A DNA stretch of 64,000 nt from Pseudooceanicola antarcticus (GCF_900215355.1 NZ_OBEA01000007.1:62001-126000); one strand, 5' to 3'. Positions 51,772 through 60,324 are shown, counted from the first letter of the stretch. Notes: generated by a model from the letters alone, not told the origin. Translations and numbers: made by a program.

Positions 51772-52034
51772 GGCCCCCAGAGACCCGAGCCCGCGCAGAA
51801 GGACAACCCCCCGCCTTTACGCGGAGGGAAAAATCCCACCCGCCCCGCTCGACCATCATCTCGATGAAATGAAGGCGCCGCCCTCGCAGGCGGCGCCTTC
51901 GCAGGCCCTTCACGGGTGGGGATCAGGGCCCGCTTTTGTGCCGTGCGCCCTATGGCAACTGGAACATTGGGATGTGTGATCCAGTTGGCAGTGAGCGTCA
52001 CGGTCTCGACGATGTGCGCGTCAGACGCGCCCAT
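51768..52034 (-). CDS. Doubtful 88-residue ORF upstream of the YigZ-like gene
   Basis: It starts MGASDAHIVETVTLTANWIT after GAGGAACAGACC, a fair ribosome site, and its stop overlaps the yigZ-like ATG (ATGA). The first 28 residues look protein-like. The rest is basic and Pro/Gly-rich, and a 12-base-pair hairpin (51871-51900) lies inside it. It could be a real leader gene, the head of a decayed gene, or chance. Confidence 0.25.
   Translation of the reverse strand: MGASDAHIVETVTLTANWITHPNVPVAIGRTAQKRALIPTREGPAKAPPARAAPSFHRDDGRAGRVGFFPPRKGGGLSFCAGSGLWGP
51871..51900. terminator. Strong hairpin in the yigZ upstream region
   Basis: GAAGGCGCCGCC (51871-51882) pairs perfectly with GGCGGCGCCTTC (51889-51900), six-base loop. 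On the minus strand it is followed by ATTTCATC, a weak U-tract. It may end a minus-strand transcript starting near 52200, before the YigZ-like gene. Confidence 0.5.
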
Positions 52035-52355
52035 GGTCTGTTCCTCATGTGAATGGCAGCCCTCCCTCTGATCTTGCTTGAGCAAGGAGGGCCAGAGCGG
52101 CAGCACCTGCCGCCAGGACGGCACGCGACCGCGGCTGCATGCCCCGACGTGTCTGTGCGCTGTCCAATCCGGCCTCCCCTTGAAACCTTGTTGAAACCAG
52201 CTTGGCACAGGTCGTTTTTTTATCAAACGGTAAATTTTGATCAAATAGTAAAAAATTCGATGGCACGCCCTCTCAGCGCGGATTTCGTCCATATTTTGGG
52301 CATCAAATGCGGATTTCTTGCGCAACGCTCCGGCAGCCCCTGGGGGCCGGGCACG
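52035..52355. other. Intergenic stretch with structured and AT-rich parts
   Basis: No convincing gene. It holds small inverted repeats (CTTGCT-TG-AGCAAG at 52073-52086; CGGCAG-CAC-CTGCCG near 52100) and an AT-rich patch at 52205-52260 with ATTTTGATCAAAT, unusual for this genome and likely a promoter area. Confidence 0.4.
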
Positions 52356-52380
52356 AAAAAAGGGCCCGAAGGCCCTTTTC
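52356..52380 (-). terminator. Terminator after the H-NS family gene
   Basis: GGGCC/GGCCC (52362-52366 and 52371-52375) extended by AAAA/TTTT pairing gives a hairpin with T-runs on both strands. On the minus strand it lies 69 bases after the H-NS-like stop and ends in TTTTTT. Confidence 0.8.
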
Positions 52381-52448
52381 ACCCGCAGCAGCGGGAGATC
52401 ATGACGCAGACGGACCGAGTGAGGCCCGCCCGCTTCATGCCATATGGA

Positions 52449-52769
52449 TCACTTGACGATCAGGAACTGGTCCAGGGATTCGCCACGTGCCAGAGCTTCC
52501 TTGATCCAGGCCGGCTGACGGCCACGGCCGCTCCAGGTCTGGGTCGCGTCGGCGGTATTGCGGTACTTCGGGGGATTCACCTTGGCTTTGCGGCCACCCT
52601 GGCCGGTCAGATCGGAGAGGCTGAAACCCATTTCGGCAGCCTTCGCTTCCAGCTCGGCCAGCGCCGCTTTGCGCTGACGATCTTCAAAGGTCTTGATTGC
52701 CGTCGCAACCTGCGCCTGCAGCTTCTTCAGATCACTAAGGGACATTTCGTCCAGATCAAAGTCCAACAT
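52449..52769 (-). CDS. H-NS family nucleoid protein (HvrA-like)
   Basis: A 106-residue small DNA-binding protein. The N-terminal coiled coil (SLSDLKKLQAQVATAIKTFE, then a charged helix to about residue 48) mediates oligomerisation. The C-terminal module KYRNTADATQTWSGRGRQPAWI is the H-NS DNA-contact motif. In Rhodobacter, HvrA controls light and nitrogen genes. The ATG at 52769 (AAAGGA site) is preferred to a GTG two codons upstream. The promoter region (52776-52946) is notably AT-rich. Confidence 0.92.
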   Translation of the reverse strand: MLDFDLDEMSLSDLKKLQAQVATAIKTFEDRQRKAALAELEAKAAEMGFSLSDLTGQGGRKAKVNPPKYRNTADATQTWSGRGRQPAWIKEALARGESLDQFLIVK

Positions 52770-52946
52770 AATCACACGTCCTTTACTCTAGGGAAAGACT
52801 ACTGCGTTCCCACATTCGGCTCATATACCAGCATCTTTGGAATGAGCAACAGCAATGGAAGAAATACTCATTACGAATTCATTTATTTCCCACCTTGGGA
52901 AGAACGGCAAGTGTCTGAGCATTCAGTAGCGACATGAACAGGCAAA

Positions 52947-52980
52947 AAAACGCCGAGCAGGTTAACCTGCCCGGCGTTTT
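52947..52980. terminator. Bidirectional terminator downstream of trpE(G)
   Basis: AAAACGCCG (52947-52955) plus GCAGGT (52957-52962) pair with ACCTGC (52965-52970) plus CGGCGTTTT (52972-52980). It has A- and T-runs on both sides and lies 48 bases after the trpE(G) stop. Confidence 0.9.
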
Positions 52981-53028
52981 CCTCATCAATACGTGTAAAT
53001 GATTAGACGCCCATTAGCGCCAGATCAC

Positions 53029-55185
53029 CTATTTGTTATTCGACCCCAAACGTTCCACCACATTTTCGATCATCCGCATACCCGCATCCTGGCCGAGGGA
53101 CATGATGGATTCAGGGTGGAACTGAACCGCTGCAATGGGCAGGTCCCGGTGCTCGATCCCCATGACGATCCCGTCCGAAGAGCGCGCCGTGACACGGATT
53201 TCCGGCGGCAGGGTCTCCTCTGCTGCATACAGGGAGTGGTAGCGTCCGATGGTCACCTCCTCGCCCAGCCCGTCGAATACAATCCCCGGATCGGTGATCT
53301 TAATCCTGGAGGGCTTGCCATGCATTGGATCGTCCAACTGACGCAATTCAGCGCCAGAAAATTCACAAATGGATTGCAAGCCGAGACAGACGCCGAATAG
53401 CGCCATTCCGCGATCCAGAGATTTCCGGATCGTGTCCGCGGTCGAGAAATCCGACGGGCTGCCGGGGCCGGGAGAAAGCACAACAAGGTCCGGGGCGAAT
53501 TCGTCCAGAAGTTCCTCGGCGACCGGAGTCCGGGTGGTCATGACTTTCGCCCCGGTCTGGCGGAAATAATTCGCCAGGGTATGGACGAAGGAATCCTCGT
53601 GATCGACCAGAAGAATGCGCCGCCCGAGGCCGCGTTTCAGCCGGAAGTCATCGGAAGAGATGTCATTTTCTCCGTGATCGCCGCGAATGGCCGCGCGCAT
53701 TGCGCTGGCCTTCAATTCGGTCTCGGCCTCTTCCGCATCCGGGTCGCTGTCATTCAGCAATGTGGCCCCGGCGCGCACTTCCGCGACACCGTTCTTGATC
53801 CGGATGGTGCGCAGGGTAAGGCCGGTGTTCATGTCGCCGTTGAACTGCACGGCACCAACGGCCCCGCCATACCATTTGCGCGTCGACTTCTCGTGCTTCT
53901 CGATGAAACGCATGGCCCAGAGCTTGGGCGCGCCGGTCACCGTCACCGCCCAGGCGTGGGACAGGAAGGCGTCCATGCTGTCCATGCCCTCGCGCAGCCG
54001 ACCCTCGATATGGTCGACCGTGTGGATCAGCCGTGAATACATCTCGATCTGGCGGCGCCCGATGACGCGAACGGAGCCCGGCTCGCAGACGCGGCTCTTG
54101 TCGTTGCGGTCCACGTCCGAGCACATGGTCAGCTCGCTCTCGTCCTTCTTGGACTGCAGCAGCGCCAGGATCTGCTCGCTGTCCTCGATCGCATCGCGGC
54201 CGCGCTTGATGGTGCCCGAGATCGGGCAGGTCTCGACCCGGCGCCCCGTCACGCGCACGAACATCTCGGGGCTGGCGCCCACCAGGTATTCCTGCTCGCC
54301 CAGGTTCATGATGAAACCGAAGGGGGCGGGGTTAATCTTCTTCAACCGCTCGTAAATGGCCGAGGGGCTGTCCTTGCAGGGCTCGTAGAAGACCTGGCCG
54401 GGCACCACCTCGAAGAGGTCGCCACGGCGGAAGCTTTCCTTCGCATCGACCACCAGCTTGGCATATTCGCCGGGCACATGGTCGCCGCGCGGCAGATCCT
54501 CGGGGCCCTTGACGAAGGGCTCGGCGGGCGTGCCGCCGGCCAGCCCCTCGGTGCTGAGATCGCCGGCAGAAAACTCGTAGCGGTAACGCATCGTGGCGGT
54601 GGAATAGTGGTCGCTGACGATGATGTCATCGGCGAGGAAGAGCACGAGATCGCGTTGCTCTTCGGGACGTTCCAGCGTGAATTCAATGGGTTCAAACTGG
54701 AATGCCAGGTCGTACCCGAAGGCACCGTAGAGACCCAGGTGGCCGTCCTCATCGGTGAAGAACAGATCCACCAGCGCCCGCAGGACCGAGAAGACCGAAG
54801 GCGCACGGGAGCGCTCTTCTTCGCTGACCACACGGTCGGGGGCGCGGATCACCATGGCGATCTCGTCTTCGGCGATACGGGTGTCCGACAGGGCCTCCAG
54901 CCCGTCGAGCGCCGGCGCGATGATCTGCAGCAGGACCTTGCCGCGCCCGTTCAGCGCCTTGATCCGCATGTCGCGGCCCCGTGCCTCGACCAGGATGGGC
55001 GGCTCGGAAAAGCCGAAGTCCCAACGGGTATAGCGGCCCGGATATTCATAATTCGACGACAGAAGTACGCCATGGTGGGAATCGAGCCGCCGGGCCAGGG
55101 CCTCGGTATCCGTGGGATAGGTGCCGCGCATCTCGCGCCGGGTGACGTTTACGCCCCCCTTGGTTCGGAAGGTAAGGTCAGTCAT
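53029..55185 (-). CDS. trpE(G): Anthranilate synthase, fused component I and II
   Basis: The enzyme makes anthranilate from chorismate and glutamine, the first step of tryptophan synthesis. One 718-residue chain holds both subunits: the TrpE domain (about 1-510) with the chorismate-binding [32 protein letters not shown] and [16 protein letters not shown], then the TrpG class I glutaminase (about 520-718) with Cys in FGVCLGLQS and His/Glu in VQFHPES. The Rhizobium-type TrpE(G) has the same fusion. A Trp-rich leader ORF lies about 100 bases upstream (55284-55331), pointing to attenuation. Confidence 0.96.
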   Translation of the reverse strand: MTDLTFRTKGGVNVTRREMRGTYPTDTEALARRLDSHHGVLLSSNYEYPGRYTRWDFGFSEPPILVEARGRDMRIKALNGRGKVLLQIIAPALDGLEALSDTRIAEDEIAMVIRAPDRVVSEEERSRAPSVFSVLRALVDLFFTDEDGHLGLYGAFGYDLAFQFEPIEFTLERPEEQRDLVLFLADDIIVSDHYSTATMRYRYEFSAGDLSTEGLAGGTPAEPFVKGPEDLPRGDHVPGEYAKLVVDAKESFRRGDLFEVVPGQVFYEPCKDSPSAIYERLKKINPAPFGFIMNLGEQEYLVGASPEMFVRVTGRRVETCPISGTIKRGRDAIEDSEQILALLQSKKDESELTMCSDVDRNDKSRVCEPGSVRVIGRRQIEMYSRLIHTVDHIEGRLREGMDSMDAFLSHAWAVTVTGAPKLWAMRFIEKHEKSTRKWYGGAVGAVQFNGDMNTGLTLRTIRIKNGVAEVRAGATLLNDSDPDAEEAETELKASAMRAAIRGDHGENDISSDDFRLKRGLGRRILLVDHEDSFVHTLANYFRQTGAKVMTTRTPVAEELLDEFAPDLVVLSPGPGSPSDFSTADTIRKSLDRGMALFGVCLGLQSICEFSGAELRQLDDPMHGKPSRIKITDPGIVFDGLGEEVTIGRYHSLYAAEETLPPEIRVTARSSDGIVMGIEHRDLPIAAVQFHPESIMSLGQDAGMRMIENVVERLGSNNK

Positions 55186-55283
55186 TTCAATGTCTCTTGG
55201 CAGGGGCGGCAGGCTGGGGGGCTTGCTTGTGCCATCCGGGGCGGGCCGCCTGGATCGGGGAAAGGGTCAACGGGGCGATGGTT

Positions 55284-55331
55284 TCACCATCGCCAGGAAA
55301 GCGGCTGCCACTGCCATCGCTTCCCGAGCAT
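55284..55331 (-). CDS. trpL: Tryptophan leader peptide
   Basis: A 15-codon ORF reads MLGKRWQWQPLSWRW and stops; four of 15 residues are Trp (positions 6, 8, 13, 15). AGAGGACAGGGC precedes its ATG. The last Trp codons lie in GGCGATGG, which pairs with CCATCGCC just after the stop; that CCATC can instead pair with GGATGG further down (55237-55232). This is the layout of a Trp attenuator. I do not see a clear U-tract terminator, so the end of the switch is unclear. Confidence 0.85.
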   Translation of the reverse strand: MLGKRWQWQPLSWRW

Positions 55332-55428
55332 TGCCCTGTCCTCTCCCATGGGCCCCGAGGGGCCGGATTGCAGCTATCGCCCTGCCCGGCGCCGGAAACG
55401 GCGCGGCAATTGACGCGACAGCCCCCTG

Positions 55429-55457
55429 TAAATCCGCGCTCGCCGGGCAAGTGTCAA
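55429..55457 (-). promoter_or_regulatory. Candidate trp promoter
   Basis: On the minus strand a perfect -35 hexamer TTGACA (55457-55452) is followed, after 17 bases, by GATTTA (55434-55429), a weak -10. It lies about 100 bases upstream of the leader ORF, so its transcript would include the attenuator. Confidence 0.45.
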
Positions 55458-55545
55458 GAGACTTGCCGCTGTGGCCGGGCTGCGGCCTTGCCCCTGCCGC
55501 CACAGCGTGCAACCTGATTGGCGGTTTCGCAAACAGGATACTGCC

Positions 55546-56568
55546 ATGACTGCCCCGCTTCCGCCGCTCCCCGAAGGTCCCCTCTCTGTCTGCGTCGTGG
55601 GCGCCGGCGCAATCGGCGGCACGATTGCCGCCCACCTGGCGGGCGCAGGTCCCGAGGCCGGGCTGGGAGAGGTCTCTGTCGTGGCGCGAGGCGCACATTT
55701 GCAGGCAATCCAGGCCCAGGGGCTGCGTTTGCAAACACCCGAGGGTTTGCAAAGCTACCGGGTCACCGCCACGGATGACCCCGGCAGCCTGCCGCCGCAG
55801 GACCTGGTGATCACCGCGCTCAAGGGCCACCAGGTGCCGCCCATGGCTGAGGCCCTGTCGCGGCTTCTGGCCCCGCACGGGCGCATTCTGCCCGTGGTGA
55901 ACGGGGTGCCCTGGTGGTACCCGATCTCGGATGGTCAGGGCGGTGTCAAGGGCGCCGAGGAGGTCGATCCGGGCGGTGTGCTCTGGGACAAGGTCGGCGC
56001 GGCGCGCGCCATCGGCTGCATCGCAGTGATGGGGGCCTCGGTGCCCGAACCGGGGCTGATCGACCTGGGCCTGCCCGGCTACCTCGACATCGGGCGCCTG
56101 CCCGGAGAGGACCGTGCGGATGTCGCCCGCGTGGCGGCGCTTCTCTCGGCGGCGGGACTGAAGATCCGACAGACCGAGCCCTTCCAGAACGCCCTCTTTT
56201 CAAAGCTTTACGCCAACTGCGGCTTCAACTCCGTCTGCGCATTGGCGCGGGCTCCGATGAACCGGATGCTGGCCGACCCGGTGCTGGCGGAGCTGACCGC
56301 CGGGATCATGGCAGAGGTCGGAGAGATCGCCGCCGCCGAGCACGCCAGGCTGCTGGAGGACCCCGCGCAGCGCATCGAGCGCGCCAGGGGCGGGGCAGCC
56401 TTCAAGCCCTCGACGCTGCAGGATCTGGAAAAGGGCCGCCCGATGGAGATCGAGCCGATCTTCGGCGCCACGCTCTCGGTCGCGCGCAGCCATGCGATCG
56501 AGGCACCGAAGCTGTCCTTGGTCACCGCCATGCTGCGCTCCATCGATCGCGAGATGGGCGAGACCTAG
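55546..56568 (+). CDS. Ketopantoate reductase family protein (PanE-like)
   Basis: The 340-residue product starts MTAPLPPLPEGPLSVCVVGA with the Rossmann GAGAIGG (about residues 19-25), VVNGVPWWY (nicotinamide-side loop, about 117-125), and the C-terminal ApbA domain with LYANCGFNSVCALARAPM and PSTLQDLEKGRPMEIEPIFG. It reduces a 2-keto compound with NADPH; ketopantoate is the family substrate, but the NGVPWWYP-type subgroup may use another. It is divergent from the trp leader. Confidence 0.87.
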   Translation: MTAPLPPLPEGPLSVCVVGAGAIGGTIAAHLAGAGPEAGLGEVSVVARGAHLQAIQAQGLRLQTPEGLQSYRVTATDDPGSLPPQDLVITALKGHQVPPMAEALSRLLAPHGRILPVVNGVPWWYPISDGQGGVKGAEEVDPGGVLWDKVGAARAIGCIAVMGASVPEPGLIDLGLPGYLDIGRLPGEDRADVARVAALLSAAGLKIRQTEPFQNALFSKLYANCGFNSVCALARAPMNRMLADPVLAELTAGIMAEVGEIAAAEHARLLEDPAQRIERARGGAAFKPSTLQDLEKGRPMEIEPIFGATLSVARSHAIEAPKLSLVTAMLRSIDREMGET

Positions 56569-56587
56569 GCGAGCAGTGCCGTCGGGG

Positions 56588-56623
56588 CGCCTCCGGCGGG
56601 AGTATTTTCAGCCTGGTGATGAG
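56588..56623. repeat. Single arm of the foldback repeat
   Basis: CGCCTCCGGCGGGAGTATTT then TCAGCCTGGTGATGAG is identical in its core to the right arm of the copy at 24398-24552 in reverse. No matching partner arm follows, so this is a lone or truncated copy. TTTGCAAA-type words follow at about 56633-56664. Confidence 0.75.
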
Positions 56624-56715
56624 ATTGGGTGATTTGCAAACTGGCCGCTGGCGCTTGCAAAATTGACCCGAAGCTGCGCGCGGCTTTGCAGGCGCGCGCA
56701 GCGGGGTACGCAAAG

Positions 56716-57297
56716 TCAGCGCAGCCCGTCGAACTTGCTGATCTGGTCGGCAGCGAGGCCACCGAGGCGCGAATGGATGCGCGGGCCCTTGGCCATGGTC
56801 AGCACGTAGAGCAGCTCATCGGCGCGTGGGCCTTCGGGCAGGCCGACTTCCATGGCATCGAAGTGCGAGCGCACATAGGCCGCGTTGGTATGACCCATGG
56901 GCACATCAAGACGGGTGCCGGGGCCGCCCTGCTTCTTCGACGAGGGCACGATGGCCAGGGATTCGCCCAGCACTTCGCGCATCGAGTAGCCGCCCGCCAC
57001 GTGCCAGAGCGCGGCATGTTCAAGCTCTCCGGCCTCGCCGGCGATACCGCCCTTGCCGTAGGAGTCGATACCCTCGGCGCCGCCCATGGCGTCAACGAGC
57101 TTCTGCGCCATCAGCAGGCCGACCGGCTTCAGGTCTTCCAGCGCCTGGGTCAGATCCGCCTGGTAGACACCCGCGTAGGGGTTCTTGACCAGTGCCAGGA
57201 CCGCGCCGCGCAGCCGCGGGGTCTCGGCCTGGGGACCTCCGTCGTGGTAGATCTCTTCCAGGATGATTTGCGTCTTGCGCAGTGTAAATTCGGCCAT
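56716..57297 (-). CDS. AA_synth (DUF1185) family protein
   Basis: A 193-residue member of the 'amino acid synthesis' family (PF06684): AEFTLRKTQIILEEIYHDGG at the start, LVKNPYAGVYQADLTQALED, GKGGIAGEAGELEHAALWHV and PMGHTNAAYVRSHFDAMEV. The biochemical role is not established. GGAGGGGCCG precedes the ATG. It is the last gene after the Hnr-like and UPF0280 genes and probably acts in the same pathway. Confidence 0.87.
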   Translation of the reverse strand: MAEFTLRKTQIILEEIYHDGGPQAETPRLRGAVLALVKNPYAGVYQADLTQALEDLKPVGLLMAQKLVDAMGGAEGIDSYGKGGIAGEAGELEHAALWHVAGGYSMREVLGESLAIVPSSKKQGGPGTRLDVPMGHTNAAYVRSHFDAMEVGLPEGPRADELLYVLTMAKGPRIHSRLGGLAADQISKFDGLR

Positions 57298-57354
57298 CGG
57301 CCCCTCCGTTCATTGTCCCGCATGGGCTCTTGCCCGATGCGCCGTCCCAAAGTC

Positions 57355-58209
57355 TCAGCCCGCGACGGGGCCCTTCCCCGGCGACCCTGCCCGAGGCTGG
57401 CCGCCAGCCGCAAGCGCCGGATCGGGCGCCTGGGGTGCCACCATGCGCCCCTGCCCTGCCAGCCAGAGCTGAGCGGCACCGATCAGGCCCCGCGCCAGCA
57501 GCATCTCGGCGTGTGTCGCTCCGCGTTCCAGCGCCTCCAGCGCCTCCTCGACCGAGATCTCTCCCAGCCCGGTGGTGACCAGACGTGAGCCCAGATCGCT
57601 GTCTGGGGAAAGCTCGCAGGCCGGCTGTCGCTCGACCGCGGGGTGGCCCGGCAGATCGACCATGTTGGCGATCATCGTCGCCGCCGCATCCGCCTGGGCC
57701 GCGCCGCTGGCGAGAACCGTCACCGTATCGGCGATGCCCAGCGAATGGCTGCGTCCGCCACGCCCAGAGGTGGCACAGCCGCGGAAGGGCATCTCTGCCG
57801 GTACCTCGATGGTGCCACCGGGCATGGCCAGGCGGAAGGGCTCGTCACCGGGACGCCAGGCGATATCGCCGCCGTTGTTGACCCATTGCTTGCCCTCGGG
57901 CACGGCCGCGCCCATCACGGCAAGGATCTCTTCCGCGACCGAGCCCGCGACAGCGGCCATGGGGGTGATGAACTGCGGCGCGTGGGGGGCGGTGGCGGCG
58001 GCCATGCGACGGCCCACCGGGCTTTGCGGCTGGCCGCCCTCGCGGCGCAGCTCGGCAAGTTCGCCCGTGAGCTCGAGCAAGAGCCCCTCGAAACGCCGAC
58101 AGGCGGCATCATATGCCGCCTTCCGCTCCGTCTCGGCATAGACGATCAGGTCAATGGGGCCGTCGTGCAGGTGCAGGCGCACCCCGTCAGGCATCATCGC
58201 CGCCTGCAT
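57355..58209 (-). CDS. UPF0280 family protein (ApbE-like fold)
   Basis: A 284-residue UPF0280 protein: GRRMAAATAPHAPQFITPMA and AAVAGSVAEEILAVM near the start, VNNGGDIAW in the centre, CATSGRGGRSHSLGIADTVTVLAS in the ApbE-like core. The fold is related to the flavin transferase ApbE, but the activity is unknown. Its ATG overlaps the Hnr-like stop by one base, so the two are co-translated. This raises the possibility that it acts on that protein; see findings. Confidence 0.85.
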   Translation of the reverse strand: MQAAMMPDGVRLHLHDGPIDLIVYAETERKAAYDAACRRFEGLLLELTGELAELRREGGQPQSPVGRRMAAATAPHAPQFITPMAAVAGSVAEEILAVMGAAVPEGKQWVNNGGDIAWRPGDEPFRLAMPGGTIEVPAEMPFRGCATSGRGGRSHSLGIADTVTVLASGAAQADAAATMIANMVDLPGHPAVERQPACELSPDSDLGSRLVTTGLGEISVEEALEALERGATHAEMLLARGLIGAAQLWLAGQGRMVAPQAPDPALAAGGQPRAGSPGKGPVAG

Positions 58210-59699
58210 CAGCAGGCCTTCTTGGCCGTTCCCGGAAAGGGGGTCACATTGCCGCCCTCCGGCTTGTCTCGGCCGAGCGCCCGGAACGGGTTGTGATAGG
58301 CCCCGCCGGTCTCGAGCACATCGCGCAGCGGCCGGATCGAGGCATCGTGACCGCCGAGGCCGACGTAGAGATCGCGCGGCATGGTGAACTCCAGCGGTGC
58401 CACCAGCGCTGGCGTCGGCACGTAGCCGAAGCTCTGGTCGGGCATGTCCAGCACGTTGACCATCACCGTGATGCCGCCACCGGGCCAGAGGAAGGCCTCG
58501 GCACCGCCAAGGGTCACCTTGGCCTCGCCCGCCTGGACGGCGCGGGTCAGGCGCACAGGGTTCCTGGTCACGCCCGACCTTAGCGAGCCCCCGGCCCCGG
58601 CGCAGAAAAGCACGGTGCAAAGCGCGGGCTCGCAGTTTTCCTCGATCAGACGCACCGAAGCCTGAAGCGGCTCGGGCATCGTGGCGGGCTGAGGCACCAG
58701 GTCCTCGTCCAGCACGAAATAGCCCGCGTGTTCGCCGGTGGTCGAGACCATGAGCAGGGTCAGGCCGGGCTTCGCGCCCTTCTTTTCCTGCCAGTCGCCA
58801 AGGATGGTCAGCGGATCCTCGATATCGGTGCCGCCCCAGCCAAGGCCCGGCTCGGCCACCTGGAAGTAGCGTCCGGGGGTGGAGCGGCGGCCCTTGATGC
58901 GGATGCCGGTATCGGCCCAGCCGATCTCCTTGCCCGCCTGGTGTTCCGAGACGACGCCGGTGATGTGGTCATCGACCACGACCACCTCGTCCACGTGGCC
59001 CTGCCACTGGGTGGCGAACATGCCGATGGTGGCCGATCCGCAGCCGACCCGCATCCGGGTCTCGGCCTTGCCGTCGACGATGGGGGCCTGACCCGCCTGG
59101 ACGACCACCTTTGAGCCGCCGTCGATCTCGAGCTCGACCGCCTCACCGTTGCAGAGCGCCATCAGGCTGTCGCAGGTGGCGCGGCCCTCGGGCTTGGAGC
59201 CGCCCGTCAGGTGGTCCACCCCGCCCAGCGACAACATATGGGAGCCGTATTCGCCGGTGGTCACATGGCCGATCGCCTCGCCTCTGGCGCGGACCACGGC
59301 GGTCTCGTCGCCCAGGTGGCGGTCGGTGTCGATCTTCACCTTGACGCCGCAGTAGGAATAGATGGCCTCGGTCACCACGGTGACCGTATCCACGCCCTCG
59401 ACCTCGCGCGAGACGATGAAGGGGGCAGGCTTGAAGTCCGGATAGGTCGTCCCCGCGCCAACGCCCGAGACGAAAAGCTCACGTCCCGGCACCATGGCGC
59501 CGTCCCAGTCCTCGGCGGCGGTCAGGAAGGGGCGCACCTCTTCCCCGGCCGCCAGCCGCCGGTCCAGCACCGTGACCGGGTCACAGCGGACGATCTTGCC
59601 GTTTTCATTGGCATATCTGTCACATGCGCCCGTGCGACCCTCGGCCACATAGCACATGACCGGGCAGGCATCGCATCTGATCTTGTCTACCGGCGCCAT
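58209..59699 (-). CDS. 6-hydroxynicotinate reductase-like iron-sulfur protein
   Basis: The start MAPVDKIRCDACPVMCYVAE at 59699 has an AGAGGA site at good spacing; an ATG three codons upstream is too close to it. The 496-residue product has an N-terminal Cys cluster (residues 9, 12, 16, 26) suited to an Fe-S cluster and resembles Hnr of nicotinate fermenters, which reduces 6-hydroxynicotinate. The segment VGCGSATIG (around Thr224) resembles a covalent-flavin site. It leads the Hnr-UPF0280-AA_synth operon and is divergent from a MarR gene. The true substrate is uncertain. Confidence 0.75.
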   Translation of the reverse strand: MAPVDKIRCDACPVMCYVAEGRTGACDRYANENGKIVRCDPVTVLDRRLAAGEEVRPFLTAAEDWDGAMVPGRELFVSGVGAGTTYPDFKPAPFIVSREVEGVDTVTVVTEAIYSYCGVKVKIDTDRHLGDETAVVRARGEAIGHVTTGEYGSHMLSLGGVDHLTGGSKPEGRATCDSLMALCNGEAVELEIDGGSKVVVQAGQAPIVDGKAETRMRVGCGSATIGMFATQWQGHVDEVVVVDDHITGVVSEHQAGKEIGWADTGIRIKGRRSTPGRYFQVAEPGLGWGGTDIEDPLTILGDWQEKKGAKPGLTLLMVSTTGEHAGYFVLDEDLVPQPATMPEPLQASVRLIEENCEPALCTVLFCAGAGGSLRSGVTRNPVRLTRAVQAGEAKVTLGGAEAFLWPGGGITVMVNVLDMPDQSFGYVPTPALVAPLEFTMPRDLYVGLGGHDASIRPLRDVLETGGAYHNPFRALGRDKPEGGNVTPFPGTAKKAC

Positions 59700-59760
59700 G
59701 AAAGCCATCCTCTTGGTGTTGCCCTCCGCTTCCTTGAAGCTTGGGCAGCAGGTGAAGCGG

Positions 59761-59840
59761 TACGTTACGTGGCTGTCACGTTACGTCATTTTCGTTAGTA
59801 CACAAACAGTATTGACGGAATCAGGGCGCGAATGTCAATA
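59761..59840. promoter_or_regulatory. MarR-type control region with repeats
   Basis: TACGTTACGTGGCTGTCACG then TTACGTCA (59761-59788) holds two CGTTACGT copies and ACGTG-GCTGT-CACGT symmetry. Further along, TATTGAC (59810-59816) and GTCAATA (59834-59840) are perfect inverted repeats 17 bases apart, about 46 bases before the MarR ATG. The region separates the divergent Hnr-like and MarR genes. Confidence 0.55.
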
Positions 59841-59886
59841 GCTTCTCCAGTCGCCCGATGATTGAAACCACGAGAGATTATTTTCG

Positions 59887-60324
59887 ATGCACTATGACTT
59901 CGCGGATGCCCGCGCCGCCAGCTACCGTCTTGATGAGCAGGTAGGTTTCCTGCTCCGGCGGGCCAGCCAGCGCCATCTTGCGATCTTTGCGCAGCGCCTT
60001 GGTGCCCTGACCGCAACGCAATTTGCTGCACTGGCGAAGCTCTGCGAGCTGGGCCCGACTTCGCAGAACGCCCTGGGACGGGCAACCGCCATGGATGCGG
60101 CCACGATCAAGGGGGTGGCAGACCGCCTGCGCGCCCGTGGTCTGGTCGAAGCCAAACCCGATACGGACGACCGGCGGCGGCACTACCTGATTGCGACGGA
60201 TGAAGGCCGGGCGCTTTACGAAAACGCAGCCATCGCGGCGGTGGATATCTCGGCGGAAACGCTGGCTCCCCTGACGGCGACGGAACGCGAGACTTTCCTC
60301 AACCTGCTGAGCAAGCTTGGTTGA
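59887..60324 (+). CDS. MarR-family transcriptional regulator
   Basis: A 145-residue MarR protein with the winged helix: TATQFAALAKLCELGPTSQN, LGRATAMDAATIKGVADRLR (recognition helix, about residues 63-82) and KPDTDDRRRHYLIATDEGRA (wing, about 90-109). It is divergent from the Hnr-like gene and likely represses that operon until its aromatic or N-heterocyclic substrate is present, as many MarR proteins do. The ATG at 59887 is chosen; the gene ends in the palindrome TTGATCACTGATCAA. Confidence 0.9.
   Translation: MHYDFADARAASYRLDEQVGFLLRRASQRHLAIFAQRLGALTATQFAALAKLCELGPTSQNALGRATAMDAATIKGVADRLRARGLVEAKPDTDDRRRHYLIATDEGRALYENAAIAAVDISAETLAPLTATERETFLNLLSKLG

Noticed and set aside
51768-52382. 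204-codon minus-strand frame upstream of the YigZ-like gene, taken whole
   Set aside because: The N-terminal half has no start with a ribosome site and runs through the AT-rich patch; only the last 88 codons have any support.
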